A stretch of DNA of 64,000 bases from Algiphilus sp965216485 (lineage in GTDB: Bacteria; Pseudomonadota; Gammaproteobacteria; Nevskiales; Nevskiaceae). Both the position numbers and the translations under genes were made by a program. Under the pieces are notes generated by a model. That model made no database searches. It saw only the letters and a program-made list of their open reading frames with translations, and was not told the DNA's origin. Of the stretch, positions 35,291-43,834 are shown one piece after another; positions within the stretch are counted from its first letter, which is position 1, and the number at the start of each line of letters is the position of its first letter. Where the stretch lies: the NCBI RefSeq assembly GCF_965216485.1, contig NZ_OZ244162.1:2108001-2172000 (forward strand), read 5' to 3'.

Positions 35291-35839
35291 ATGCAAGTCC
35301 GTAACATCGTTATTCCCGCCGTTCTTGCCCTTTTCCTCGCTGCCTGTGGGTCCACCGCCGAGCGTGACAGCACGGCCGGCCAGACCACGGTTGGCGACAA
35401 CACCGGCCGCGACGCCAGCACCGAGGGTGCGGGCGATCAGGGCCGTGGCTCCGCCAAGCCACTGCCAATGTCCGACGAAGAGCGTCAGGAGCAGCAGAAG
35501 CTCCAGTTGATGCAGAACAACACGGTCTACTTCGACTTCGACAGCTCCGAGTTGACCAGCGAGGCGCAGAGCACGGTGCGCCAGCACGCCGAGTTCCTGA
35601 TCAACAACCCGAACGTCAGCGTGCGTCTGGAAGGCCATGCCGATGAGCGCGGCACGCGCGAGTACAACATTGGCCTCGGCGAGCGCCGTGCCCAGGCTGT
35701 CGCCCGCGTCCTGCTGTCTCGTGGCGTGAGCAGCGAGCAGTTTGAAATCATCAGCTACGGCGAAGAGCGTCCGGCCGTCCTCGGCTCCAACGAAGAAGCC
35801 TGGGCCAAGAACCGCCGCGTCGAAATCGTCTATCGCTAA
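35291..35839 (+). CDS. pal: Peptidoglycan-associated lipoprotein Pal
   Basis: Outer-membrane lipoprotein binding peptidoglycan and TolB. The 182 residues start with a lipoprotein signal ending LFLAAC (Cys19), a Gly/Thr/Asp-rich tether (about 20-65) and an OmpA-like domain (NNTVYFDFDSSELT, then GHADERGTREYNIGLGERRA with the diaminopimelate-binding Asp and Arg, and NRRVEIVYR). It touches cpoB by one base. Confidence 0.96.
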   Translation: MQVRNIVIPAVLALFLAACGSTAERDSTAGQTTVGDNTGRDASTEGAGDQGRGSAKPLPMSDEERQEQQKLQLMQNNTVYFDFDSSELTSEAQSTVRQHAEFLINNPNVSVRLEGHADERGTREYNIGLGERRAQAVARVLLSRGVSSEQFEIISYGEERPAVLGSNEEAWAKNRRVEIVYR

Positions 35840-36690
35840 TGCCAAAAAACGAAGCGAAAGCATCCTTGCGGAGTCTCGCCGTCATCGTCGCAGCCGGTGT
35901 TCTCACATCGGCCTGCGCCGGCTTCGGTGGGCCGATCAACGAGGACGGTGAGCTTACCCCCGAGGAACGCCGTCTGCGCTCGATCGAGTCCCAACTCGAT
36001 CGCAACAGCCGCCGCATCGATAATCTCGGCGAATCGCAGTTGTCCTCGCAGGGCAACATGGCGATTGCCGACGAGATGCGGAAGCTGCGCGGCCGGGTTG
36101 AGGAACTCCGCCATGAGCTGGAGCGCAGTGAACAGCGCAACCAGCAGCGGCTGAACGATATCGAGCGCCGTCTGGCCGCATTGGAGGGCGGTGGCGGCGG
36201 TTTCTCGACCGGAGGCGCAAGCGTAGGCGCTGGCAGCAATGCCAGTGTCGTCGCGCCCAGCCTCGACGGAAGTGATGCGGCGGGCCAGGGCGCATCCACA
36301 CCGGCGCAGCCCGATCCGGCGGAAGAGAAGGCCTATCTGGAAGCCTTCGATCTGCTCAAGCAGGGCAAGTACTCGGACGCCATTCTCGGTTTCGAGAATG
36401 TCGTCCAGAATTGGCCCAACGGACGCTACGCCGATACCGCGCTGTACTGGGCAGGCGAATCGCACTATGTACAGCGCGAGTATCAGAAGGCGCTGGACAA
36501 GTTCCAGACCCTGCTCGACCAGCACCCGAACTCGAAGCGGACGCCGGATGCCTTGCTCAAGTCGGGTTTCTCCTATGAGGAACTCAACCGCAAGGACAAG
36601 GCGCGCGAGATGTTTCAGCGCATCGTCAACGAGTATCCGGATGCCAGCGCCGCCAATCTGGCCAAGCAGCGACTGGAGCGTCTGTCCTGA
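35839..36690 (+). CDS. cpoB: Cell division coordinator CpoB (YbgF)
   Basis: Periplasmic protein (283 residues) linking Tol-Pal to peptidoglycan synthesis during division. It has an export signal (about 1-30) ending VLTSACAG, a coiled coil (about 45-115), a Gly/Ser/Pro linker and a C-terminal TPR domain (EKAYLEAFDLLKQGKYSDAI, ALYWAGESHYVQREYQKALD, ALLKSGFSYEELNRKDKARE). The Cys in TSAC is in a poor lipobox context, so lipid attachment is unsure. Start overlaps the pal stop (TAATG). Confidence 0.93.
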   Translation: MPKNEAKASLRSLAVIVAAGVLTSACAGFGGPINEDGELTPEERRLRSIESQLDRNSRRIDNLGESQLSSQGNMAIADEMRKLRGRVEELRHELERSEQRNQQRLNDIERRLAALEGGGGGFSTGGASVGAGSNASVVAPSLDGSDAAGQGASTPAQPDPAEEKAYLEAFDLLKQGKYSDAILGFENVVQNWPNGRYADTALYWAGESHYVQREYQKALDKFQTLLDQHPNSKRTPDALLKSGFSYEELNRKDKAREMFQRIVNEYPDASAANLAKQRLERLS

Positions 36691-36692
36691 AC

Positions 36693-37400
36693 TTGAGCGC
36701 ACCGCAGGCACTCAAGGCTGCCCGACAGGTAGACGATAAGGGCGAGGATGTGCGTGGGACGCAGCTGTTGCGTATCACGGAGATCTTCCGCTCGCTGCAG
36801 GGGGAGGCCCGGGCAACCGGGCTTCCCACCTGTTTTGTACGGCTCACAGGCTGTCCCTTACGTTGTCATTACTGCGATACCGCCTACGCCTTTCACGGCG
36901 GCACAAAGCAGAGTATCGATGAGGTACTTGCCAGCGTTGCCGAAAAGGGCGTGCGCCACGTCTGCGTGACCGGCGGCGAACCGCTCGCACAACGCGCCTG
37001 CTGGCCCTTGCTCACTGCACTCTGCGATTCTGGCTATGAAGTCAGCATCGAGACCAGCGGTGCCATCGACTTCTCCACCATCGACGCCCGCGTGCATCGC
37101 GTGGTCGACATCAAGACGCCCGCATCCGGCGAGGTGGACCGGCAGTGCTGGACGGCCCTGGAAAGCCTGCGGCCAACCGATCAGCTCAAGTTCGTCATCA
37201 GTTCCCGCGCGGACTATGACTGGGCCCTTGGCGTCATCGCCGAACGGCTGCAGAACATCCCCGCGGAAATCCTGATGTCGCCGGCTGTTCCGGCGCTGTC
37301 GCCGGCCACCCTGGCCGACTGGATCGTGGCCGATGCACCGCCGGTGCGCTTTCAGGTGCAGCTCCACAAGATCCTGTGGGGCGACACGCCAGGGCGCTAG
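36693..37400 (+). CDS. queE: 7-carboxy-7-deazaguanine synthase
   Basis: Radical SAM enzyme converting 6-carboxytetrahydropterin to 7-carboxy-7-deazaguanine on the way to queuosine. The iron-sulfur motif CPLRCHYC (C-x3-C-x2-C) and GGEPLAQ are present; the C-terminal part ends FQVQLHKILWG. The start is uncertain: TTG 36693 directly follows cpoB, but GTG 36750 or TTG 36768 would begin nearer to the usual LRITEIFRSLQGE. In the long form the first 25 residues are not family-typical. Length from 36693 is 235 residues. queC follows with eight bases between. Confidence 0.93.
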   Translation: MSAPQALKAARQVDDKGEDVRGTQLLRITEIFRSLQGEARATGLPTCFVRLTGCPLRCHYCDTAYAFHGGTKQSIDEVLASVAEKGVRHVCVTGGEPLAQRACWPLLTALCDSGYEVSIETSGAIDFSTIDARVHRVVDIKTPASGEVDRQCWTALESLRPTDQLKFVISSRADYDWALGVIAERLQNIPAEILMSPAVPALSPATLADWIVADAPPVRFQVQLHKILWGDTPGR

Positions 37401-37408
37401 GAGTTCAC

Positions 37409-38101
37409 GTGACCCAATACGCCCGCGCCGTGGTGCTGCTGTCCGGTGGCCTGGATTCCGCCACCACCCTGGCCATGGCCCGCAACGAAGGCTTCGACTG
37501 CTACACCATGGCGGTGCACTACGGCCAGCGCCACCGCGTCGAGCTCGATGCCTCGCGCGCGCTGTCAGAGACCATGGGCGCGCTGGAGCACCGCGAGCTG
37601 GATGTCTCGGCCATTGGCGCCTTTGGCGGTTCGGCCCTCACCGACCAGACGGTCGCCGTACCGGAGACGCGCAGCGAAGGGATTCCGGTCACCTACGTCC
37701 CCGCGCGCAATACGCTGTTCCTGAGTATTGCCCTGGGTTGGGCCGAAGTACTCAATGCCCGCGCCATCTTCATCGGCGTCAATGCCGTTGACTATTCCGG
37801 CTATCCCGACTGCCGACCGGCCTTCATCGAGGCCTTCCGCAACCTTGCCGCGGTTGCCACCAAGGCGGGGGTGGAAGGCCAACCCACCGAGATCCGTGCG
37901 CCCTTGATCGACATGACCAAGGCCGAGATCATTCGCGCCGGCAGTGCACTCGGTGTGGACTACGCGCAAACCATCTCCTGCTATCAGCCGGATGCGGATG
38001 GCCGCGCCTGCGGCCGCTGCGATGCCTGCTATCTGCGCCGCCAGGGTTTCGAGGAAGCCGGCGTGCCCGATCCCACGCGCTACATCGAAGCGGCAGACTA
38101 G
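37409..38101 (+). CDS. queC: 7-cyano-7-deazaguanine synthase
   Basis: ATP-dependent enzyme forming preQ0, the next step after QueE in queuosine synthesis. The 230-residue protein has the PP-loop LLSGGLDSATTL and the zinc site near the end with four cysteines (SCYQ followed by CGRCDAC). Start GTG 37409 is supported by TAGGAG at 37398-37403; the frame also runs open into queE. Together with queE it closes the Tol-Pal/que block. QueD and QueF are not in this window. Confidence 0.95.
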   Translation: MTQYARAVVLLSGGLDSATTLAMARNEGFDCYTMAVHYGQRHRVELDASRALSETMGALEHRELDVSAIGAFGGSALTDQTVAVPETRSEGIPVTYVPARNTLFLSIALGWAEVLNARAIFIGVNAVDYSGYPDCRPAFIEAFRNLAAVATKAGVEGQPTEIRAPLIDMTKAEIIRAGSALGVDYAQTISCYQPDADGRACGRCDACYLRRQGFEEAGVPDPTRYIEAAD

Positions 38102-38180
38102 CCCGGCGTCCGCTTCGGCCTTGCCTTGGCCCGTTTGATGCATCATCGGGACACAGGCCATAAGAAAAGCGACGCGAGAC

Positions 38181-41100
38181 ATGCACCCCATCCGCAAGCT
38201 GCTGGTAGCCAACCGATCCGAGATCGCCATTCGTATCATGCGTGCGGCGGCCGAATTGGGGATTCCGACCGTCGCGATCTACGCACGCGAAGACCGTTTC
38301 TCGCTGCATCGCTTCAAGGCGGATGAAAGCTATCTGGTAGGCGAGGGCGCCAAACCCATTGCCGCGTACCAGGCCATCGACGACATTCTGCGCATTGCCC
38401 GCCAGTGCGGTGCCGACGCCATCCATCCCGGCTACGGCTTCCTCTCCGAGAGCCCTGAGTTCGCCGACGCCTGCGCCAAGGCCGGCATTGCCTTCATCGG
38501 CCCGACCGGCGATGTCATGCGCACGCTGGGCAACAAGATTGCCGCGCGCCAGGCGGCTGAAGCGGCTGGCGTACCGGTCATGCCTGCCAGTCCAGCCCTG
38601 CCCGAGGACATGGCCGAGATTCGCTCCATCGCCGAGTCCATCGGCTACCCGCTGATGCTGAAGGCAAGCTGGGGCGGCGGCGGACGCGGCATGCGCATCG
38701 TGGAATCCAGCGACGATCTCGAATCCACCGTGCCGGTCGCCCGCCGCGAGGCCCAGGCCGCTTTCGGCAATGGCGAGCTGTATTTCGAGAAGCTGGTGCG
38801 CCGCGCGCGCCACGTCGAGGTGCAGTTGCTAGGCGATACCCACGGCAATCTGGTGCATCTCTACGAGCGCGACTGCTCCGTGCAGCGCCGTAACCAGAAG
38901 GTGGTCGAACGCGCCCCGGCGGCCTTTCTCACCGAAGCGCAGCGCGAAGACCTGTGCAACGCCGCCCTCAAGCTGGGGCGGGCGGTCAACTACACGCATG
39001 CCGGCACCGTCGAGTTTCTGATGGATGCGGACACCGACGCCTTCTATTTCATCGAGGTCAATCCGCGCATCCAGGTCGAGCACACGGTGACCGAGGAAAT
39101 CACCGGCATCGACATCGTCAAGGCGCAGATCCGCATCACCGAAGGCGCGCGCATCGGAGACGGCATCTGCGGTGTGCCGGAGCAAAGCGGCATCGAGCAT
39201 CACGGCTTCGCCCTGCAGTGCCGCGTTACGACGGAGGACCCGGAGAACGACTTCCGTCCCGACTATGGCCGCCTGACGGTCTATCGCAGCGCCTCCGGTT
39301 TCGGGGTGCGCCTGGATGGTGGCACCGCCTATTCGGGCGGCGTCATCACGCCCTTCTATGACTCCCTGCTCACCAAAGTCACCACCTGGGCGCCGACCAA
39401 CACCGAGACGGTGCAGCGCATGGATCGCGCGCTGCGCGAATTCCGCATCCGCGGACTGGCCTGCAATCTGCAGTTCCTGGAAAACGTCATCAATCATCCG
39501 GTGTTTCAGAGCGGTGAGGCCACCACGCGCTTCATCGATCAGACGCCGGAGCTGTTCCAGTTCAGCAAGCGGCGCGACCGCGCCACCCGACTGCTGCGCT
39601 TCATCGGCGAAATGACCGTCAACGGCAACCCGGAAATGAAGGGCAGGGAACCGCTCGGCGAGCGCCCGCCCGCGCCCATCATGCCCAAGGCCGATCTTTC
39701 GATGGAGCCGCCTCCCGGCGCCCGCCAGCGCTTGCAGGAACTGGGGCCGGAGGGCTTCGCGCAATGGATGCTGGAGCAGCGTCAGGTGCTGCTCACCGAC
39801 ACCACCATGCGCGACGCCCATCAGTCGCTGTTCGCCACGCGTATGCGTAGCGAAGACATGCGGCGCATCGCACCCTACTACGCGCGCCTGCTGCCACAGA
39901 TGATGTCGATGGAATGCTGGGGCGGAGCCACCTTCGACGTGGCCATGCGCTTCCTGCGCGAGGATCCCTGGCAGCGCCTGCGCGAGCTGCGGGCAGCCAT
40001 GCCGAACATCCTCACGCAGATGTTGCTGCGCGCCTCCAATGCGGTGGGCTACACCAACTATCCGGATAACGTCGTCAAGTATTTCGTGCAGCAGGCCGCC
40101 GACAACGGCATCGACCTGTTCCGCGTTTTCGATTCCCTCAACAGCGTCGAGAACATGCGCGTGGCCATCGACGCTGTGCGCGAAACCGGCGCCCTGTGCG
40201 AGGCCGCCATCTGTTACACCGGTGATCTGCTCGACCCCGGCCGACCCAAGTACAAGCTGGATTACTACCTGCGACTGGCACGGGAGGTGGAAGCGGCCGG
40301 CGCACACGTGATTGGCATCAAGGACATGGCCGGCCTATGCAAACCCGAGGCCGCACGCCAGCTTGTCACCGCGCTCAAGGACACCGTCAATGTGCCGGTA
40401 CATTTCCATACCCACGACACCAGCGGCATCAGTGCGGCCAGCGTGCTTGCGGCCGTCGAGGCCGGCGTGGACGCGGTTGATGGCGCCATGGACGCGATGA
40501 GTGGGCTGACCTCGCAGCCCAATCTCGGCGGCATCGTCGCGGCCCTGCGCGGCGGCCCACGCGACCCGGGGCTGGATACCGAGGCCATGCGTGCCATCTC
40601 GCAGTACTGGGAAGGTGCGCGCCGCTACTACGCCGCCTTCGAGCCGGACATCCGCTCGGGCACGGCCGATGTCTATCGCCACGAAATGCCCGGCGGGCAG
40701 TACACCAATCTGCGCGAACAGGCGCGGGGGCTGGGGCTCGAATCGCGTTGGCCGGAGGTCGCCCAGGCCTATGCCGACGTGAACCAGCTCTTTGGCGACA
40801 TCGTCAAGGTCACCCCCAGCTCCAAGGTGGTGGGGGACATGGCGTTGTTTCTGATGGCCAACAATCTCAGCACCGCCGATGTCCTCGACCCGGAACGCGG
40901 GATCGCATTCCCCGAATCGGTGGTCTCGCTGATGCGGGGTGAACTCGGTTTTCCGGAGGATGGCTTCCCGGAGGCCATCCAGAGAAAGGTCCTCGGCGAC
41001 GAAAAGCCGCTCACCGAGCGCCCCGGCGCCGTACTGCCCCCCACGGACCTCGAAGCCGAACACGCCAAGCTGATCGAGCGCTTTGGCGAGGACCAGATCA

Positions 41101-41630
41101 GCGATACCGATCTCGCCTCGCACCTGATGTATCCCAAGGTCTTCGCCGATTACGCCGAGCACCGCAAGACCTATGGCGACGTCTCGGTATTGCCCACCAG
41201 CGTCTTCTTCGAAGGGATGCTGGAGAACGAGGAGATCGCGGTTGACCTCGAACCGGGCAAGACCCTACTGATCCGACTGCTGGGCCGCGCCGAATCCGCC
41301 GAGCAGGGGGTGGAGAAGATTTTCTTCGAGCTCAACGGTCAGCCTCGTACGGTTCGTATTCGTGCGGAAGCGGCGGGGCCGGTGGAGGAAGCGCCCGTGG
41401 CCGAGGCGGGCAATCCAGCCCATGTTGGCGCGCCCATGCCAGGCATGGTGGCTACTGTCAGCGTCCAGGTCGGCACCAAGGTGCGTAAGGGCGATGCCCT
41501 GCTCTCCATTGAAGCGATGAAAATGGAAACCCAGATCCGCGCAGAGCGCGACGGCACCGTTGAGGCGGTTCACGTCCAAGCTGGCCAGACCGTCAATGCC
41601 CGCGATCTGTTGATCGTCTACCAGGGCTGA
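38181..41630 (+). CDS. pyc: Pyruvate carboxylase, single-chain
   Basis: Anaplerotic enzyme carboxylating pyruvate to oxaloacetate. The 1149 residues hold, in order, a biotin carboxylase domain (1-450: KASWGGGGRGMRIV glycine-rich loop, FIEVNPRIQVEHTVTE), a carboxyltransferase domain (about 530-830: LLTDTTMRDAHQSL, metal-binding VHFHTHDTSG), a PYC_OADA allosteric-type region, and a C-terminal biotinyl domain with SIEAMKMETQI. This alpha4-type layout fits pyruvate carboxylase rather than two-subunit or oxaloacetate decarboxylase forms. It stands alone; a 10-bp palindrome TGATGCATCA (38136-38145) lies in its upstream region. No clear ribosome site precedes ATG 38181. Confidence 0.95.
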   Translation: MHPIRKLLVANRSEIAIRIMRAAAELGIPTVAIYAREDRFSLHRFKADESYLVGEGAKPIAAYQAIDDILRIARQCGADAIHPGYGFLSESPEFADACAKAGIAFIGPTGDVMRTLGNKIAARQAAEAAGVPVMPASPALPEDMAEIRSIAESIGYPLMLKASWGGGGRGMRIVESSDDLESTVPVARREAQAAFGNGELYFEKLVRRARHVEVQLLGDTHGNLVHLYERDCSVQRRNQKVVERAPAAFLTEAQREDLCNAALKLGRAVNYTHAGTVEFLMDADTDAFYFIEVNPRIQVEHTVTEEITGIDIVKAQIRITEGARIGDGICGVPEQSGIEHHGFALQCRVTTEDPENDFRPDYGRLTVYRSASGFGVRLDGGTAYSGGVITPFYDSLLTKVTTWAPTNTETVQRMDRALREFRIRGLACNLQFLENVINHPVFQSGEATTRFIDQTPELFQFSKRRDRATRLLRFIGEMTVNGNPEMKGREPLGERPPAPIMPKADLSMEPPPGARQRLQELGPEGFAQWMLEQRQVLLTDTTMRDAHQSLFATRMRSEDMRRIAPYYARLLPQMMSMECWGGATFDVAMRFLREDPWQRLRELRAAMPNILTQMLLRASNAVGYTNYPDNVVKYFVQQAADNGIDLFRVFDSLNSVENMRVAIDAVRETGALCEAAICYTGDLLDPGRPKYKLDYYLRLAREVEAAGAHVIGIKDMAGLCKPEAARQLVTALKDTVNVPVHFHTHDTSGISAASVLAAVEAGVDAVDGAMDAMSGLTSQPNLGGIVAALRGGPRDPGLDTEAMRAISQYWEGARRYYAAFEPDIRSGTADVYRHEMPGGQYTNLREQARGLGLESRWPEVAQAYADVNQLFGDIVKVTPSSKVVGDMALFLMANNLSTADVLDPERGIAFPESVVSLMRGELGFPEDGFPEAIQRKVLGDEKPLTERPGAVLPPTDLEAEHAKLIERFGEDQISDTDLASHLMYPKVFADYAEHRKTYGDVSVLPTSVFFEGMLENEEIAVDLEPGKTLLIRLLGRAESAEQGVEKIFFELNGQPRTVRIRAEAAGPVEEAPVAEAGNPAHVGAPMPGMVATVSVQVGTKVRKGDALLSIEAMKMETQIRAERDGTVEAVHVQAGQTVNARDLLIVYQG

Positions 41631-41695
41631 AGTCCCCCTCCACCCACCGTCTGCACCTCGCGTCCAATAGCGGATGCGAATCGTGCGCATTCGCC

Positions 41696-41724
41696 TTGAC
41701 AATGGATTCGCATTTGCGTCTAAT
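41696..41724 (+). promoter_or_regulatory. Promoter of the haem uptake operon
   Basis: TTGACA (41696-41701) and TCTAAT (41719-41724, five of six) are 17 bases apart. The start would fall near 41731, inside the Fur box, as expected for iron repression. Confidence 0.75.
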
Positions 41725-41738
41725 GCGAATCATTATTA
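41724..41738. promoter_or_regulatory. Fur box
   Basis: TGCGAATCATTATTA matches the 7-1-7 Fur consensus TGATAAT-N-ATTATCA at 11 of 14 places and overlaps the end of the -10 box. The 9-mer ATGCGAATC occurs at 41674-41682 and 41723-41731, and inverted as GATTCGCAT at 41705-41713, so more than one dimer could bind. Confidence 0.7.
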
Positions 41739-41753
41739 TTCAAGGGCAGAAGG

Positions 41754-43811
41754 ATGGGTATCGCGGCGGCACGCGCGACACAGCGGATGGGCCAACGGCT
41801 GGGTACGGCAAGCGCGCTCTGCGGCGCGCTCGTCCTTCCCTGCAGCCTGCATGCGGCCGAAGACGTAGCGGCACTGGACCAAGTGGTGGTGACCGGATCG
41901 CGTATCGAGCGTCCGGTGATGGACGCGCCTCTGCGCACCGAGGTCGTTGGAAGGGCGGAGCTTGAGCGCGTCCACGCGCGCAGCCTGAAGGAAGGCCTGG
42001 AGAATGTTCCGGGCCTGCAATTGCGCGAGATCCACGGCAAGGCCGGGCACGAAGTCGTGCTCCAGGGTCTCTCCGGTGATCAGGTACTGGTCCTGGTGGA
42101 CGGACTGCCGCTGACCGCCACCACCGGCTCCACCGTCGATGTCAGTCAGCTCGCGGTGCTCGACATCGAGCGGATCGAAGTAGTGAAGGGCGCACTGTCG
42201 GCCCAGTACGGCAGCGCCGCCATGGGGGGTGTGGTCAACGTCATCACCCGTCGCATCCAGCCCGGTTTCGCGGGAGAAGTGCGCGGCGACTTCGGCAGCT
42301 TTGGCGAGCAGAATCCTTCCGGCACCACCGCCGATGCCGGCAATCGCCATACCGGCCTGCGCCTGGAGGGCGGCACCGAGCGGTTCCGCCTCCGGCTGAC
42401 AGGCGATCAACGCGAACGCGCGGGGATCGACCCCGACCCGGAAAGCTGGGCGCGCCCCGGTGACGCCACAGATCGTCAACAGTACGACCTGCGGGGAGAA
42501 TGGCACCCCAGCCCAGGCGGCGCCTTCCATTTGCAGGCGGGACGCTTCCAGGAAGAGATCGACAGCCGGTTCGACCTGCGACTGCCAGGCCGCACGGTGG
42601 AACAGTCGCGCTTTGAGGATGTCACCCGCAATCGCCTCCAGGGCGGCGGCCACTGGCACTGGCGCAACGGGGTCTCGCTGCGCGGTCAGGTGCTCGATGA
42701 ACAGCTCTCCATCGATACCATCAAGGAGGCGAGCGACCAGCGCTTTGACGACCGCGACGCCGATATCGGCCTGTCCCAGGTCAGTCTGCAGGGCGATGTG
42801 CCCCTGCTGGCCGGGCAGCACCTGCATGTGGGTGCCGACCTGCGGCGCGAGGATCTGCGCCAGTTCAAGGATGGCAACTCCGAGCTCGACGGCAGCCTGG
42901 TAGAGCGAGAGAGTCAGGAAGTCTGGAGCCAACTGACACTGGTGCCAGCGGTCGGCTGGTCGGATGTCTGGGCACCACTCGCGGCGGATCGGGCGGAGCT
43001 GCTGCTGGGCGTGCGCGCCCAGGACGACTCCGACTTTGGCCAGCATGTCGTGGGAAGCGCCAATCTGCGGCTGGAGCTTTGGCAGGGCGCGAGCAGCACC
43101 GGTGCGCTGCGGCTCGGTTGGGGCCAGGGCTATCGCGTTCCGAATCTCAAGGAGCGGCACTTCCGCTTCGACCACAGCCAGCTCGGCTATGTCGTCATCG
43201 GCAATCCCGATCTGCAGCCCGAGGAATCGAACAGCTTCCAGGCCGGCTGGACGCACAGCTGGGGCCGCTGGCTCTGGCTGGAAGTCGGTCTCTTCGACAA
43301 TCAGCTCCAAAACCTGATTCAGGTCGATGTGGACAGCGCCCAGGTGGATGCGCAGGGCATCCAGCAATTCCGCTACGACAACGTCGAACGTGCCCGCACC
43401 CAAGGGCTGGAGATGGGCAGCCAGCTGCGCTTGCGCGACGACCTGCGTCTGGTAGGCGGCTACACCTTCATGCGCACCCGCGATGAAGACACCGGCGGCG
43501 CGCTGACACGCCGCCCGCGCCATCAGGGCCGACTGGGCATCGACTGGGCGCTGTGGCACGGCACGGAAATGAGCCTGCGCGGCCGCTATCAGAGCGATGA
43601 GTTGGTGGACAGCAACAGTGGCGCACGCTCGCCCTCGTGGACGGTGCTGGACTTCCGGCTCAACCACGCGCTTACGCCGACCCTCGGCCTGTTCGGCGGC
43701 ATCGACAACCTCTTCGACCGTCAGCGCGATTTCGCTGACCCCGCGGATTTCAGCCCCGTGGCTGGCCGCTTTGTCTATCTCGGCGCTCGCTACCGATTCG
43801 GCGACCGCTAA
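41754..43811 (+). CDS. hmuR: TonB-dependent haem receptor
   Basis: Outer-membrane receptor of 685 residues: long export signal (about 1-37, ending SLHAAED), plug domain with LDQVVVTGSRIE and VLDIERIEVVKGALSAQYGS, and a 22-strand barrel ending YLGARYRFGDR. The stretch YRVPNLKERHFRFDHSQ followed by GNPDLQPEES resembles the FRAP/NPNL region of haem receptors, with histidines between them as in HemR/HmuR. Haem as ligand is supported mainly by the following genes. It is first in the operon behind a Fur box. TonB itself is not encoded in this window. Confidence 0.88.
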   Translation: MGIAAARATQRMGQRLGTASALCGALVLPCSLHAAEDVAALDQVVVTGSRIERPVMDAPLRTEVVGRAELERVHARSLKEGLENVPGLQLREIHGKAGHEVVLQGLSGDQVLVLVDGLPLTATTGSTVDVSQLAVLDIERIEVVKGALSAQYGSAAMGGVVNVITRRIQPGFAGEVRGDFGSFGEQNPSGTTADAGNRHTGLRLEGGTERFRLRLTGDQRERAGIDPDPESWARPGDATDRQQYDLRGEWHPSPGGAFHLQAGRFQEEIDSRFDLRLPGRTVEQSRFEDVTRNRLQGGGHWHWRNGVSLRGQVLDEQLSIDTIKEASDQRFDDRDADIGLSQVSLQGDVPLLAGQHLHVGADLRREDLRQFKDGNSELDGSLVERESQEVWSQLTLVPAVGWSDVWAPLAADRAELLLGVRAQDDSDFGQHVVGSANLRLELWQGASSTGALRLGWGQGYRVPNLKERHFRFDHSQLGYVVIGNPDLQPEESNSFQAGWTHSWGRWLWLEVGLFDNQLQNLIQVDVDSAQVDAQGIQQFRYDNVERARTQGLEMGSQLRLRDDLRLVGGYTFMRTRDEDTGGALTRRPRHQGRLGIDWALWHGTEMSLRGRYQSDELVDSNSGARSPSWTVLDFRLNHALTPTLGLFGGIDNLFDRQRDFADPADFSPVAGRFVYLGARYRFGDR

Positions 43812-43834
43812 ACCATCCCTCCAAGGAGTCCGAC

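Noticed and set aside
38136..38145. Palindrome TGATGCATCA as an operator of pyruvate carboxylase
   Set aside because: Ten-base palindromes of this kind are expected by chance, and no promoter boxes accompany it.
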